Source: Panax quinquefolius
Lineage: Eukaryota; Streptophyta; Magnoliopsida; Apiales; Araliaceae
Length of the DNA stretch: 64,000 nt
Direction of reading: 5' to 3'
Assembly: GCA_020205615.1 (NCBI GenBank)
Contig: CM035167.1
Location: 59,851,023 to 59,915,022, forward strand
This document shows, one piece after another, positions 34,621 through 47,309 of the stretch (position 1 is the first letter of the stretch; the number at the start of each line of letters is the position of its first letter). A program made the translations under genes and the position numbers. The notes below the pieces were generated by a model. That model saw nothing but the letters and a program-made list of their open reading frames with translations, did no database searches and was not told where the DNA came from.

Positions 34621-34799
34621 TGATCCAAAAATATATTTCCACATCATATATATATAATGTTTTTGATATATATAATGTAAACTATACATGACAAAATGGC
34701 TAAGCTAGTGCATGCGGTGAATATAAAGCTCATCTACGAATCGAAAGGTATATGCGAGCTAACAAGACCAACATGGCATCCCTCTCGGATGAAGGAGGT
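34621..34799. other. Short AT-rich gap
   Basis: This has a small 'atatatata' tract near 34646-34672. It is the 3' flank of the antisense gene, with nothing else recognised. Confidence 0.4.
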
Positions 34800-37700
34800 A
34801 AAGTTGTAGTCTCTGGATGAGAATATCCACACGACCCAACAGATCTGTAGCCATCTGCGCATGATGACCATATGCTCATCGATATAAGCGCTCATCTCTG
34901 CGATCATACCGGTGGTAAGGACCTCATTGCGATCTTATCTGTGATAGCCACATCCGGGCGGCGAGATATGGCGATATCCCGCTCAACTACCACTGCGTCT
35001 ATGGCTGACCTGGACTCATCACACTCATCGATGGCGGCATCTCTACGAGCTAATGCCTGGTCTCTCTCTAATAGGGCGACGTCCCTCACATCAAGAGTAG
35101 TCGTCATCATAGATCGAATCGATCTCTCTCAAAGGTCATCGGATGAAGACTACTGCTCTAAATCTTGTGCCGAAGTCTTTGAATCACAAAAATCTTGGTA
35201 CTAGGAGAATCGGGAAGAAATCTGGCAACCCAATGACGGTGCTCCTCCTCGATGTAGGTATCGATGTCCTCCATGGGCTCTACATCGTATAACTCGCTCT
35301 CCCGGTCTCGCAAATCTTCTTGCTGCGGGAGATAAAACCTCCGTCTCCATCCATGCGGAGTACTCTGCGAAATAACCGGGATGGCTGACAGGAAAAAGCA
35401 GCTAGCTCACGCTGATCCCAACAAGCGTATACACGAGATCGGTCCTCGGTGAGAGAGGTATCGAGAAGAGCTGAGCGACGACTATAGCCCCCCCGAAAGG
35501 ATGAAAATCTTGGGCTGGTCAAAGCGACATCACGACCCGATGGGTGATAAGTAGTCACGCCCCTCAAAGCCGACCCGAGGAGGAAAATCCATGCGGGAGC
35601 ATGAGTAATGAAGTTGTATGGTCAGCAAAGCCCCGAGCACAACAATATGCTAAATGGATCTCTGATATCTGCCAAAAATGCGGACCAAGACTGAGCATCT
35701 GTACACTCCGATGGCTGAAAGGAGTATGACATAGCCACATCATGGGAGAAGCAATACCCATGCCGTCTAAGGGTACCAACCGGTCGCAAGTGTGACATAA
35801 ACCACACATCTGACATAGATAGGCCCAAGAACTCCGATAAACACGCTGACGAGGTAAAATCTTTGCGATGAGATCTTGATCCGCGGGTCTCTCTGCCACG
35901 ATCATAGATACAATGGTGCGACCCTCCTACGAGAGCTCTCACGGCCATGATAACTCCTATGTCTATCTCATCCATATATCGCGGCATATACACGTATGAC
36001 GATACACATATGCATCGATTACATCAACTCGCCAAACGCTTGATGATCCTCCGACACGGTGAAATCCCGAGAATGTCGTGAGTAGCTATCCTCCGCGCCA
36101 AATCATCATCTACGAGAAAATGCCTTTGAGATCACGTGGCGGATGTCGGCTCATCACCGCACCTCTGCTGCGCCTCAATCCTGTGAGAGTCGTGAATCGT
36201 CTACTCATGTCTCCCAAAGCCGTGCACGCAAGGTCATCTAAAGGCGACATCGTCAACGCGTCGTACTCCTCTCCAGTAGAGTCGACTCATGGGTGCCAAA
36301 ATGAATACCTACTGTCGGTGATGATGCTCTAGCATCCGTCTACAAATCCTGCGGGAACACGAAATACCAAAAAGGTCATGGTATCTTTGCGACAACAGAT
36401 CTCTGATCACCACATACGGTGGTGACATGCTATATCATACCACGATCGCGTACCCAATACCACCACTGGCGGTGGGGGGTATGATCTATCTGACTAAGCT
36501 TGTCGAAGAAGACATACATGCGGGTGGTGTCATAAAAGACCATCCGAGTCGATCTTGAATATCTCTGGACATACATACATATGCGTAACATGATACATGC
36601 ATAACGAGATAATGGATGGCAATATGATATAGGGAATGAAAAATGGTGCATACATTCCTAAATATATCATCATCTAATACATCGACTCTATCTGACTACA
36701 AATACATGAAAATGGGGCACGGGCACCCTACTACTAACTAGAGGCCTATCAAAAGATATAGCGAGAATGGGGAATAACCACCCATATCTAACGAGAGGCT
36801 ATCAAAAGATATAACGAGAATACACATCGAAGAAGACCGGGGTCTCGATGTCCACATCCTCGATCTGTCCACACGATGTAACTCCTCTGAGTCACTGGAT
36901 CTCTATCAGCGGGGATGTCGGGGCCTATAAAGAGAGGATCTGCGCCAAAAAAACCAAATGGGTCATCACGAGGGGCGGCACACAGCTGGAAGGAACAAAT
37001 GACTCGCCTCTGCTTGGATCTCTGCCCAAATGCCTGAATAAATATGTGTGCCTGGTCCAACTTCCGAGTCAAACTATCAATCTGGGTCAGATGAGTCGGA
37101 GCTCGGACACAAGCCACCCAATCCGTCATCATCAAAGATCTTGGAACCATGTCCCCCATAAACTGTGTGGCACGGGACTGGGCCCCAATAGTGCGAGGGA
37201 GCCACCAGTGCTGGAATATCTCCTGAGTACATGGACCCTCGGATAAATAAAAATAATCGACTCCCAACAATGGAATATCGATGGCGGGTGATTGCTATCA
37301 TACAGAGCCCGATGATGCTGACGGGAGGCAAGATCGGTATCTGAATCTCCCATGTGGTGCTCCTAATAGCACGCTCTCTCTAAATAGAGCTCCCGGCCTC
37401 CATCGTGAAGAGAGAAATCTCGGGTGGAAATCAAATACTCTACTCCGGTGGGGTGTCCATCCTCAAAACCGATGGTCAAATGATCCCCAGAGTATGGAAT
37501 CCATGTGATGGCGTCGGCCATCGGCAACTCAAGTTTGCATCGGCGATGGTGAACCCCTCAATCTGAGGGACCTCTGGCAAAATAGAATGGTGCCATCGTC
37601 GTCCTCGTGGATAGGTATCTAAGAATAACACACTCTCATGGGGCACAAACATGGAAGCCTCTCATGGGCCCAAAACTACCACACAATGGCAAAACATCTG

Positions 37701-38880
37701 CTATCGATAAACACTCTTAACTTTATGAATGGGAAAAGACAAGAGAAATACTCACCCGGTGAAATGGGTAAAATCCTAGCCAAGCCTCGGTCGAACCACA
37801 GAGCGCGCGCGCGCGTGCCCCGGAGGAAATAGGAAAGGTGTAAGAGCCCCAGTCATACTCTCTCTCATCGGTCCACATCGTGTGTGGCGGCTGACAGCGA
37901 AAAGATACCGTGGAAGAGTTATCTACTATAAGCGACCTCGAATGATCATCGAGAACAATCATCGCGAGAACGCGATCCACGATCCTAACATCATCGAGCA
38001 TGGGCTCACTCGATAGCCCTTTCATAACATCTATGCTCAAAGGACACGAGCAGACGATCCCCGCCTTTGAGCGCCTCCATGGAACTCTAAATAAGGATCG
38101 GACGGCGGTAGGGGGTAATATTAAGCCATGCGAAAGCACTTTGGCTCCCCTCGAAACTCCATACACATGATAAATCGCCAATCCATAGGCGTCATCATCA
38201 CCTCGCAATCCGGCGGGTGGAGTGGTGAGTCGATGAAACCATCGCTCGAACAATGCCACGAGGTAACCCGGGGGACAACGACGGGGAAGGATGGAGAAAA
38301 TGCCCCAAATCCCCACTCATGCACTCTCTGCTCTATAATCGGGATGAAGCGCTGGTACATGGAGTGGATGCTAAACCCGGTTCCCTCGAGGTTTGTGTAA
38401 AACACGGAACACTGCATGAAATGCGGATCAACATCAGAACCCTTTAAATCCTCATCATAGGAAAGAAGGAAGATCAAAGTCTAACGCCATACCTCGTTAG
38501 CATGCAAGTACATCGATGGATGTCTGCCCAAATCACCCAGCAACTCTGGGTTCACCACCTGAATGCTCGGAAGCTCCTGCGAGGGACATGTGCGGCGAGG
38601 CGGGATCCTCAATATCCATATCCTCCTCGTCCTCAATGTCTGGAACATCTACAGGCGGGGATGTATCACGGCCTCCACCAATAAGCGAAAGGTTATCGGC
38701 GAAACGAGGATGAGGCACTTGAAAGCCCTCCGCCGTGACGCGAAGCGGTCCTATAGGAACTTTTCGGTGATCCGGATCCATAATATCTGGACAACAAGTC
38801 TCCAAATCACCTCGGAAAAGGTGTGGTATTTCCTTACACGGAGCTTTTAAAATGCATTTATGACTATATGCATGCATGCA
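34800..38880 (-). pseudogene. Antisense gene in the 3' region of E1, plant-mobile-domain-like with C-terminal coiled coil
   Basis: Open frames run consecutively down the minus strand: 38877-38533 (acidic DIEDEEDMDIED), 38477-38121, 38316-37723 (197 codons), 37270-36788 (160 codons), 36651-36430, 35993-35564 and 35110-34904. Read together despite frame changes they suggest a plant mobile domain (PMD): GYLVALFERWF (about 38265), CEVMMTPMDWRFIM with EFRGEP in the neighbouring frame (about 38205-38140), and YDWGSYTFP near 37845. PMDs are found in plant proteins MAIN/MAIL1 and in transposons. The C-terminal part (35080-34970) is a heptad-rich ERDQALARRDAAIDECDES-type coiled coil. It lies opposite to pol. 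Several Tat relatives (Grande, Cinful) also carry antisense ORFs. It is broken, and its function is unknown. Confidence 0.5.
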
Positions 38881-39840
38881 TTTACTTTAACATATAATAG
38901 AGTTAAAATGCATGACTACCCAATACCTACATTTGGAAAAATTTTGCCATAGTCCCCTTTGAAAATAGGACTATCCACATGCACATAGGCATGTCTAGGT
39001 GGCCATTCAATAGCACACACCTGTCCCAAAAGTCATATACATAATATATGCATTAAAAATCAAAATCATCATGCATAAGGCCAACCTCGATGCTAGGAGT
39101 ATTTTTTCCTTTCTACCTTTTGCTCATTGGACCTCAAATAGGACAAAAAATAGCGAGAAAAAAGGTGCCAATTTAACTATCTCGAAAGTCAAAATTTTTC
39201 ACATCATTATGTTCGACATGGTTTAATACTAACATTTACTATGTTGAATATTTTTTATCAAGTCGTTTATGCATACATAATCACTACTATGTGTTTAGAT
39301 GCATTTAGTGCAATATCTCAATCTAATGGATGAAAATTGGAAAAAATATACATGCATCGTTACCGGGATAGTGTAGAACACTTGTGCGGTGATAGAATTT
39401 GTAGAAAGCGGCCCAAACTCAATGGATCGAAGATGGCTCACGGTTTTTCTAAAGTGAAACAAGTTGAAAGTGACTTGTGAAGTAAAGCTTCTTTGGAATT
39501 TATGATCCACGCTTGTAGCGAGCCCACGTAGTGAGGCTCGACGGCGGTGCACTGCGGCTCCTCATGTGGGTCCCACCCTCTCGGCTCGGTCGATTTGAGT
39601 TGAAAGGAGTTCTTCGGGACTAGAAAGGTCAAATCGAGAATAAAAATGCCACGCGATTGAGCAAAATAACATATCTGATCTGGTCTTCTCGGATGAGACT
39701 TTGAACACACACATCACTCATTGGTAGTCACCCGAACACGAGGTATACCTCGCCAATGATCCCATTTGTCACAAATCACATCCGGCAATACCTTATACGA
39801 ATGATCGATCTGTCGCAACTCCGGTCGTTTACCCTAAGTA
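38881..39840. other. Non-coding interval upstream of the antisense gene
   Basis: About 960 AT-rich bases with only chance frames (39295-39710, minus strand). It would contain the promoter of the antisense gene if that was ever expressed. I cannot point to a convincing TATA box. Confidence 0.4.
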
Positions 39841-40430
39841 GGTCCCGACGGAATTCTGACGTGAGTCCCGACGATGGGGGGTTACAACGTGTAGATCCCG
39901 GTGGGGGTTACAACACGTTCATCCGTTGACAATTCTATCAGCGAAGGTCAGCGACCTTGACATTATTTCAATAGATGGCGAGTAAACCCCATCGAAGCGT
40001 TGAGAGCCGATTCGATAGTTGCGTGCGTGCTCATGCGTCCCGATAGATCCCCAATGGGGGGTTTCTGACGTATATATCTCCGGTGGGAGTAACAACACAT
40101 GCTCAACCATTGACACACATATCAATGAAGGTCAAGCAACCTTGACGTCATTTCAGCCGATAGCGTTTAAACCTATCAGAGCTATAGAGCTATTTGAGGT
40201 TCTTATACCCAATTTCATATTCCCAATGGATCCCGGCGAAGGTCACGTATGATGCTCCGTTGATCTACAAGTCGGTGAAGGTCAAGCAACCTTGACGATC
40301 TCCTCCACGAGTCTCGGTAGTTGATTCACCGTCGGTGAAGGTCAAGCAACCTTGACGGTATATCCCACAAGATGTTTGTAGTTGATTCACATGAAGTACG
40401 TCAACGAAGGTCGAGCATCCACGACGGCAT
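39841..40430 (+). repeat. Minisatellite with palindromic GTCAAG-caac-CTTGAC units
   Basis: Two longer units of ~190 bases (about 39859-40046 and 40047-40250) each hold 'ccccggtgg..gttacaaca' and a palindrome. Two shorter ~60-68 base units follow at 40264 and 40324 and a decayed one near 40400. Palindromes are at 39944-39961, 40131-40146, 40281-40296 and 40341-40356. It lies in the 3' untranslated part of the element, where Tat elements are known to hold variable tandem repeats. Confidence 0.78.
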
Positions 40431-40875
40431 TTGTTGTTGGCGATAAATCAAATGAGAATCGTGACATATTCTGGCGATACTAACCAGGAGAGGTTAACAT
40501 TATCAAAGAGGATAGATGATGGAATATGTTATACACATCCTCAAATAGATCAAGCTTTATCCCCACGGATCTCTTACACATAAGAGGTACCCTTTTAGGA
40601 TCAAGTCGTTATCAAGAACCACGAAATTTGGTGATAACTCCAACATCAACATCCTAACAGATTAAACACACATCGGATCTGGTCGATATTGCCAATCCCG
40701 GTTGAAACAACGAGGAGCCAACAATCATCCCCAACATGTTGGGCCACAACCCGTACACACACGCATCATACATTTGCATCATCATTTTATCCATATAGTA
40801 CCATATTTATCTTGTTGCGTTTCAAGTGTCTAGGATTCTTTATCCTACCCATGCATCGCCATGCATGAGTATGAT
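40431..40875 (+). other. 3' untranslated segment of E1
   Basis: No gene or clear repeat, apart from one 'tttggtgataactcca' (40627-40642) that resembles the LTR hairpin units. Confidence 0.4.
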
Positions 40876-40889
40876 AAAGAGGGCATCTA
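40876..40889 (+). other. Polypurine tract of E1 (imperfect)
   Basis: The string aaagagggcatcta stands directly before the 3' LTR start at 40890. It is interrupted by pyrimidines, so the tract is mutated or its edge is a few bases off. Confidence 0.5.
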
Positions 40890-42110
40890 TGAACACTCGA
40901 AATTTTTGTACTCTCTTATTTACTAACATTACGGGAGGACAGATTAGTCTTTTAAGAGAGAACCACGAAAGACAATCCAAATCCATCTGGGATACTACTG
41001 GGAGTTTAGCATCAACCCCGATCACACTGCAGGAGTAACAGTTCAAACCTCGGATATAACCCAGACCTGCGAGATCAATCTGGAACACACACGGAAGACC
41101 GATTAATCTCGGAGATAACCCCGAGGTATCCAGTCTCAGTCCCAACCATGGGAATAGCCACCAACCTTGGTGATAACCCCAAGGAATGCAGTTTCGGAGA
41201 TAACCCCAGAAATGCTTGTTTCAAATGCCACCAACTTCAATCTCGGCGCTCACAATGAGATACACTGTACCAACCCGGCAATAACATCGGGAAGACAGGC
41301 ACACCTCAAAGATGACAATGAGGACCTTCAACAATTGCAGCAGTCCAATCTCAGCGAAGTCTGAGCAACGTCTGCTTTATCGGCCCAATCCGGCGATAAC
41401 ACCGGTGAGGGGCAACATCGTCATCTCGTCCAACACGATGCCACGATCATCACGTCTCTACTCTACGCAGCGATGTCCCACAAGGCTAACCAATCCCGAG
41501 TGACTATTATGCGGGGTATAGCGGATGAAAGTTGAAGCTTGAAGGCCGGAGGGCATCGTCCCATCTTCAATGACTTCGTCTGAAACTCTAATCCCATGCC
41601 ATCGTTCAACTCTCGACAACGGCGGTCCAAAATAGGTCTGTATACCTCAAAGCGGATGCGGATTGCACTTCTCAAAATCAGTGGACATTCTGATTGCTTG
41701 AGTGCACGTGCTTTGAGACGACCCGACAGAAACAAACACGGGCCCACAGGTTGCCACCTGACGGTACACACCTGGCTCGGCCCAGCATACACTGCATATG
41801 CCTATAAATAGAGGGCTTGGGGTGCTTGATTTTAAGAGAAAAAAAGGCGGAAACCACACAATTTGCTCTTGCTTTTCGCCATACTGATGTATTTTCCAAC
41901 TTTTAAACACACAGTGAGCTCATATATAGCCTCTTTTGTACCCACAAAAGCCCGGTGTTTACCCACTCTAAAGATATAGAAGCCTTTTTTAGCGATCGGT
42001 TTGTAAGCCTTCTCACACACTTTAGAGTCTTTCTCTTCATCTTTGCACACACCCTTCTACGTTGAGAGTCGTGTTTGCTTGCTTTTGCCGGACTTGATCA
42101 GTGGTTTCAT

Positions 42111-42169
<59 letters not shown>

Positions 42170-42223
42170 TATATATTATCGAGTTATGCCTCGATTGAGC
42201 TGAACTTGATGCGGGCATTTTAT

Positions 42224-42285
<62 letters not shown>

Positions 42286-42334
42286 CGGACTTTGTTCGAT
42301 GAGCCTGAGACTTGATGCAGTGCGCGTTTATTCG

Positions 42335-42380
<46 letters not shown>

Positions 42381-42425
42381 GGACTTTGTTCGATGAGCCT
42401 GAACTTTTTGTGCAGTGTTTACGTT

Positions 42426-42478
<53 letters not shown>

Positions 42479-43507
42479 ATATATGGATATAACTATTTGA
42501 TGAGCTTGATGATTTTTACATCGTGCGTTTATTGCATTTATTGCTTTATATATATATATTTTTATATCTGCTTTTGAGTTTTCTTAAGTGGCGGTTGATA
42601 AACTTTTATACTTTATTTATTTATGTTTTGTCCCTTTGGAGTTTCCTCCGTGGCGGTTGATAACTTTAATGACTTTATTTACATTTCGATCCCCATGGAG
42701 GTGCTTGCGTGGTTGGTGATCATATACGTATATATATATTTACCGCTTTTATATATATACCTTTATTGCTTTTTATACAAATTGCGATATTACTATGTGC
42801 CTAGGAATCATGTGATCACAGATTCATCCCATTGGATCTAGATTTGGTTCCGTGATGGACATTTTTCAGGTTATGGCGACTTGTAAATTATTCTGCGATG
42901 TCTGAATTTCCTCAGATGGTTTCCATACCCACGAGGAAGTCGGCATTATTTTTATATATTATTTTCATACGGATGCCTCGCATCCATCAAATAAAATCAA
43001 TCAATTCGATCACTTAATAAAAATGGGAGTGTAAAGGTCTCAATTCTATTGAGCATCGAGGTTTGAAAAACCTCTTTTATAAAACATCATCACATTGCCG
43101 TATCTTGCTAAAAAATGAAATTTTACATAAATTCAAACCACAATGTATATAGGTTCGAACGAGGCCTCGCACTACTTCCATATAACACACATTGACCACA
43201 CACACACACACACGAGATAATAGTTTCTTGAAAAGAGGCGGTCATCGTGGTAACACGGATGTCGGGGTGCTAACACCTTCCCCATAACCAAGTCCCCGGA
43301 CCCTAAACGAATCTCGGTTTCACCGACCCGTATATATCGATGTCACATCATTTTTGGGTCAATGTGCAAACCTTTTCTCGGTTGTGTTGGTACAACCATT
43401 TAAAAACCAATGGCGACTCTTAACGGTCCATCGTCGACATTATACATATCGGACCTTTTCACTTATTTTTTCAAACAAATCTCACCTAAAATGAGAACAC
43501 ACAAAAA
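40890..43507 (+). repeat. 3' LTR of E1
   Basis: It aligns throughout with the 5' LTR after removing the solo insert. It starts TGAACACTCGAAA, where E2 has TGTAGACACTAAA. The last ~55 bases are reduced: 'aaaatgagaacac' passes almost directly into leader sequence of the host element. The AT runs are longer than in the 5' LTR (42116-42166, 42230-42279, 42339-42376, 42430-42478), which shows microsatellite slippage after insertion. The TATA-like box is at 41800-41813. Confidence 0.87.
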
Positions 43508-43552
43508 CAATAGTAGGTACTCATACCTAATAACCTATCACCGGGACACCAA
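43508..43552 (-). other. Leader and primer-binding site of G-type element, minus strand
   Basis: The minus strand reads TTGGTGTCCCGGTGATAGG (43552-43534), corresponding to TTGGTATCAAAGCTGATAGG of the A element, then 'ttaggtatgagtaccta' shared with the A leader. The leader resumes beyond the Tat insertion at 19069. Confidence 0.65.
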
Positions 43553-43554
43553 CT

Positions 43555-46371
43555 TGTAAAAAAATACATTACAACATTAACCTTGTATTACATAGACAGA
43601 TCAACGGTCTACCTTAGCCTTTCCCTTATCTTTACCGGATCCTTCGGTCCGTTCGGTCTTAGCTACATTCATATGGTTCAAGCAAGAGTGAGCATAACAA
43701 GCTCAGCAAGTATAATAATTTCAATTAAATAGCATGCTTGAAACATAGGAATCATATATCTTCAATAACTAAACAATAGTTATGAAGTACTATCGATAAT
43801 TCAAAATAGCAATTCTCTTTTCCTTCAAAACATATCATAAGTCTAGCCGAAAGAATTGACTTTGACTCCATCATTCATCAATTCATGCGTAAAAATACAT
43901 GAATCACAAAGCTTGTTCAGATTGAATTGAAACAAGGGTTAGAACACTTGTCTTCAGCGTCTGCTACTGTTATTACACGTGAACTTTAAGTCTTTAAGGT
44001 CTCTACATTAGATGATCACATAATGTAACACATTAGGTCATGAACAACATACATGGTTCCTAACGAATTTTACCCTTCTTCTCAATCTAATTATGTATTA
44101 GTTTTGTTATTATGGTTCCGGCTTACCGTTATAACTTACATTGTTCTTACATTCATGTTCGATTGATTACCTTCAACCTTTAGTTATCATACTTAAGGTT
44201 TAATAATGTCTTAAACAATGTTACATTAAGTAATAGTTCATTACTAATCAGTTTTACTTCCTTTCTTTACTTATAAATTTTCCTTACTATGCATTCCTAA
44301 AAATTTGTTGTATTTCCAAATTTTCCTTTACTTAAGTCACGCCATGACGCCAAACCTCCGGGTCGAGGATCGAACTCAACGTATGCATGGCCATGAGTCC
44401 AAACGTTACAAGTCATCCTGCGATCACGAGACTCCGATGGGTTTATGGCCTTTTTCTTGTTATTACCAATTTATTTGGCTTATTAGTACTATGCCAAAGA
44501 CTATATACTCAAAAATTTTTTTACAAACTTTTTCTTTTGTGAGATTCCCGGTCTCATAACTTCTTCGTTATAAGTCCGAATTGGCTCGTTCAAAAGTCGT
44601 TAGTTCACGAATCACATACTCTACGTTTTCATGCTAGAATTTTACATTTTTGACATCGTTAACCAAAAATTCACCTATTAGTCCATTTTTATGAAAACGA
44701 TAAACGTTCATGAACGTTCAACGATCGTTTCTTCGTTCTAAGTTAGAATTCAGTTATTTTTTAGTCCGCAACTCTATAATGCCAAATAACACTTGTTCTT
44801 ATTGAAACCAACATTTCTGAGCTCAATATCAAAATTTGACTTCCATTCCGAGAATTTCATAAATTCGACGATTATCGTCTAATCATGTGAATTCCGGCAT
44901 AACTTCGTTACTTATGATTTGTTCATCATTCCAAATGTATTCTATCCGTCATAATGATATCTTAATCTACTCATTTTATTAACTTATTTTCATGATAAGT
45001 TATTGCTTATTCTTCATGAGTTTATAACTTATCCAACTATAAACTACATATAGTTTCAATTCTCATAACTTATGATAGCTTAAGTCCTTTAACCAACATT
45101 CTTACATCTTATTAACATACTAACTTCATTCATGTAGACATATGACAAGTTCATATATGTTCATCATAAGTTCATAACTTATTTAAGTTTGAATTACTTA
45201 TTCATTACTTATACAGCTTAAGTCCATTGATTATCCAATTTCTTAACCTCTTAACATACATGAACCATCATTCATCCCTTCTCTATCAAGCTACTATAAA
45301 AGAGTTGGAAGATTATAACATAGAAGGCTTACCCTTGATGATCAAGCTTTTCTTCTTTTTGAAAGACTAACTTAAACTTGCTTATTTTCTCTACCAAATA
45401 AGTTGTCTTAGGTTGGATGAATGTTAACAATCCAACAAATGAAATCCAACTCTCTTATTTATAGGAAAACCAAGGTTAGGGCTTATTAGTCATTTAGGCC
45501 AATACCACCTCCTTACTATTCAATACTTAGCAACTAAGTAAACTTGCTCCCTACACTAAATACTTGGCCATCACATAATGTTTTTGGTCACCAAGATCAC
45601 CCATGGGTTTCCCCATGAATCATGCTACCCATTGGTTCTTAATTTTGGCTTTAATCCAATTAGCCTAGCTTATTCTTTTGGACTTGTATTAGTCCATGTT
45701 GGACTTTACATTAACAACCACATGGGATCTAACATTAATCACACATGGGCTTTCACATTAACTTCTATTGGACTTTACCAATTTGCTAAACAATCCTACA
45801 AGTCCATTTCATTTGGCTAAAAGCCTTATAACGTATTATTTACGTATTATTCTTGTATTCTAATTCGTATACCAGTTCATAATATACGATATACCATCAT
45901 TCATATATACCCGTATAATACTTCATATCATACTCGTATTCATTACCTCGTACAATACCTCAGTATCATACGATCATCCCAATAACTTCTAACGATTTAT
46001 TTTCCCTAACGTTCTCAAAATAAGTCCGAATGTGAAAAATTACTTTTCCATACTTGAATTATTACTATATAATCCATCTCACCTCGATATTCTATCGTTA
46101 CGTATTTCTCAGAAGTTCAAAAATAATTCCCGAGCGGAAATCGATGAATAGTGTTTTTAGAAAATTTCTCAAAAAGCTTTTATTTTCGTCTTGGAAATTC
46201 AAACACTTTAATTCATTCACGTACTTAAAATACTATGAATTTCTGACATTTCTATGTTATAGAACGACATTCATCTTACTAACACATAATAATAACAAAT
46301 AATATAATTTTATTCATTATTTAATTAATTAAAATTATTTTACAATGGATCCAAATTTCTCGGTCGTTACA
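43555..46371 (-). repeat. LTR-G, minus strand (2817 bp)
   Basis: On the minus strand it starts TGTAACGACCGAG at 46371 and ends …TTTTTTTACA at 43555. It matches 60885-63837 in reverse (for example ttcggctagac near 43852 and 63196). It has a purine tract and integrase on its 5' side and a primer-binding site on its 3' side. An 'atacgag'-rich patch (45840-45980) resembles one in LTR-A (11488-11605). Open frames within are chance. Confidence 0.87.
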
Positions 46372-46392
46372 TTCTTCCCCCCTTATAAAGAT
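46372..46392 (-). other. Polypurine tract beside LTR-G
   Basis: The minus strand reads ctttataaggggggaagaa, then the TG of the LTR. It marks LTR-G as the 3' LTR of the minus-strand pol fragment to its right. Confidence 0.8.
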
Positions 46393-46484
46393 TATGTCCC
46401 CAGAATCTCGTCTCACATTATACAAACAACTGAGGGTAATCATTCCTTATCTTTTCTTCCAATTCCTTCGACATCGTGGTTCTT

Positions 46485-47309
46485 CTATAACACCTTCACG
46501 GAAGGTATAACTTTGTTCCGTAGAACTTGCTCTTTTCTATCGATGATTTGAATCAGGAACTCTTTATACGTCAAGTCCTTCTCAATATGAATAGGCATAT
46601 ACTCTATTACGTGCTTATAATCCAGTTTATAATGACGCAATATCGATAAGTGAAAAATGTTATGTATTCTTTCTAGGTCTGGAGGTAACTCTACCATATA
46701 AGCTACCTTGCCTACCCGTTTTAACACTTCAAAAGGTCCTATAAACCTTGGACTTAACTTTCCCTTCTTTCCAAAGTGTATCTTTCCTTTCTAGGGAGAT
46801 ACCTTTAGAAATACATACGAGCCTACCTTAAACTCCCTATTTTCTCGATGCGAGTCCGCATATTTCTTATGTCTGTCTTGAGCTGCTACGAGACGCATCC
46901 GTATTAACTTCACTACATCCGTTGTTTGCTGCACCAATTCTGGTCTAAGTATTCGGCGTTCTCACACTTCGTCCCAACACAATGGTGTTCTGCACTTTCT
47001 TGCATATAAGTCTTCGTAAGGCGGCATACTTATGCTTGCATGATAACTATTATTATACGCAAACTCTACTAATGGTAGATGATCATCCCAACTACCCTTG
47101 AAATCCATTACACAAGATCTCAGCATATCTTCTAACGTCTGAATTGTTCTCTCGCTCGGCCTATCAATTTGTGGATGATAAGCCGTACTCAACTTCAACT
47201 GCATTCCCAACTACTCTTGCAGACTTCTCTAAAAGTTCGACGTGTACCGTGGGCCACGATCTGAAACAATCGAAACTGGTACTCCATGTCTGTAAATAAC
47301 TTCCTTAAC
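46485..47309 (-). pseudogene. pol: Chromovirus integrase core to chromodomain, truncated
   Basis: On the minus strand it begins inside the core (RHGVPVSIVSDRGPRYTS near 47290-47235, second catalytic Asp). It continues with [20 protein letters not shown], catalytic Glu present (47198-47139), and [20 protein letters not shown]. After shifts near 46960 and 46800 it gives VGKVAYMVELPPDLERIHNI and RKEQVLRNKVIPSVKVL, the start of the Tekay-type chromodomain. The 5' part of pol is cut off at 47309 by insertion of LTR-H. Confidence 0.87.

Larger units (their letters stand above)
19070..43507 (+). mobile_element. Element E1: Tat-lineage Ty3/gypsy retrotransposon, 24.4 kb with a nested solo LTR
   Basis: Both LTRs (19070-25604 and 40890-43507) share TGTAGAC/TGAACAC-like starts and the same AT-microsatellite body. 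Inside are a primer site, gag, protease, RT, RNase H, a second RNase H, integrase, a long 3' region with an antisense gene, minisatellites and a purine tract. The double RNase H and the gag and protease wording are typical of the non-chromovirus Tat lineage (Ogre, Retand, Grande relatives). No ORF1 precedes gag, unlike Ogre. Without the nested solo LTR it would be about 20.5 kb. Every gene is broken. Confidence 0.85.

Noticed and set aside
37801..37820. GCGCGCGCGC run as a Z-DNA or regulatory element
   Set aside because: Very short, within a decayed coding frame on the other strand; no further support.
34872..38850. Plus-strand ORFs in the 3' region of E1 (for example 34872-35204, 36848-37246)
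   Set aside because: The minus-strand frames show the composition, coiled coil and PMD-like motifs; the plus-strand frames are their shadows.
42101..42577. 158-codon frame of Ile-Tyr repeats
   Set aside because: Pure AT-microsatellite translation in the 3' LTR of E1.
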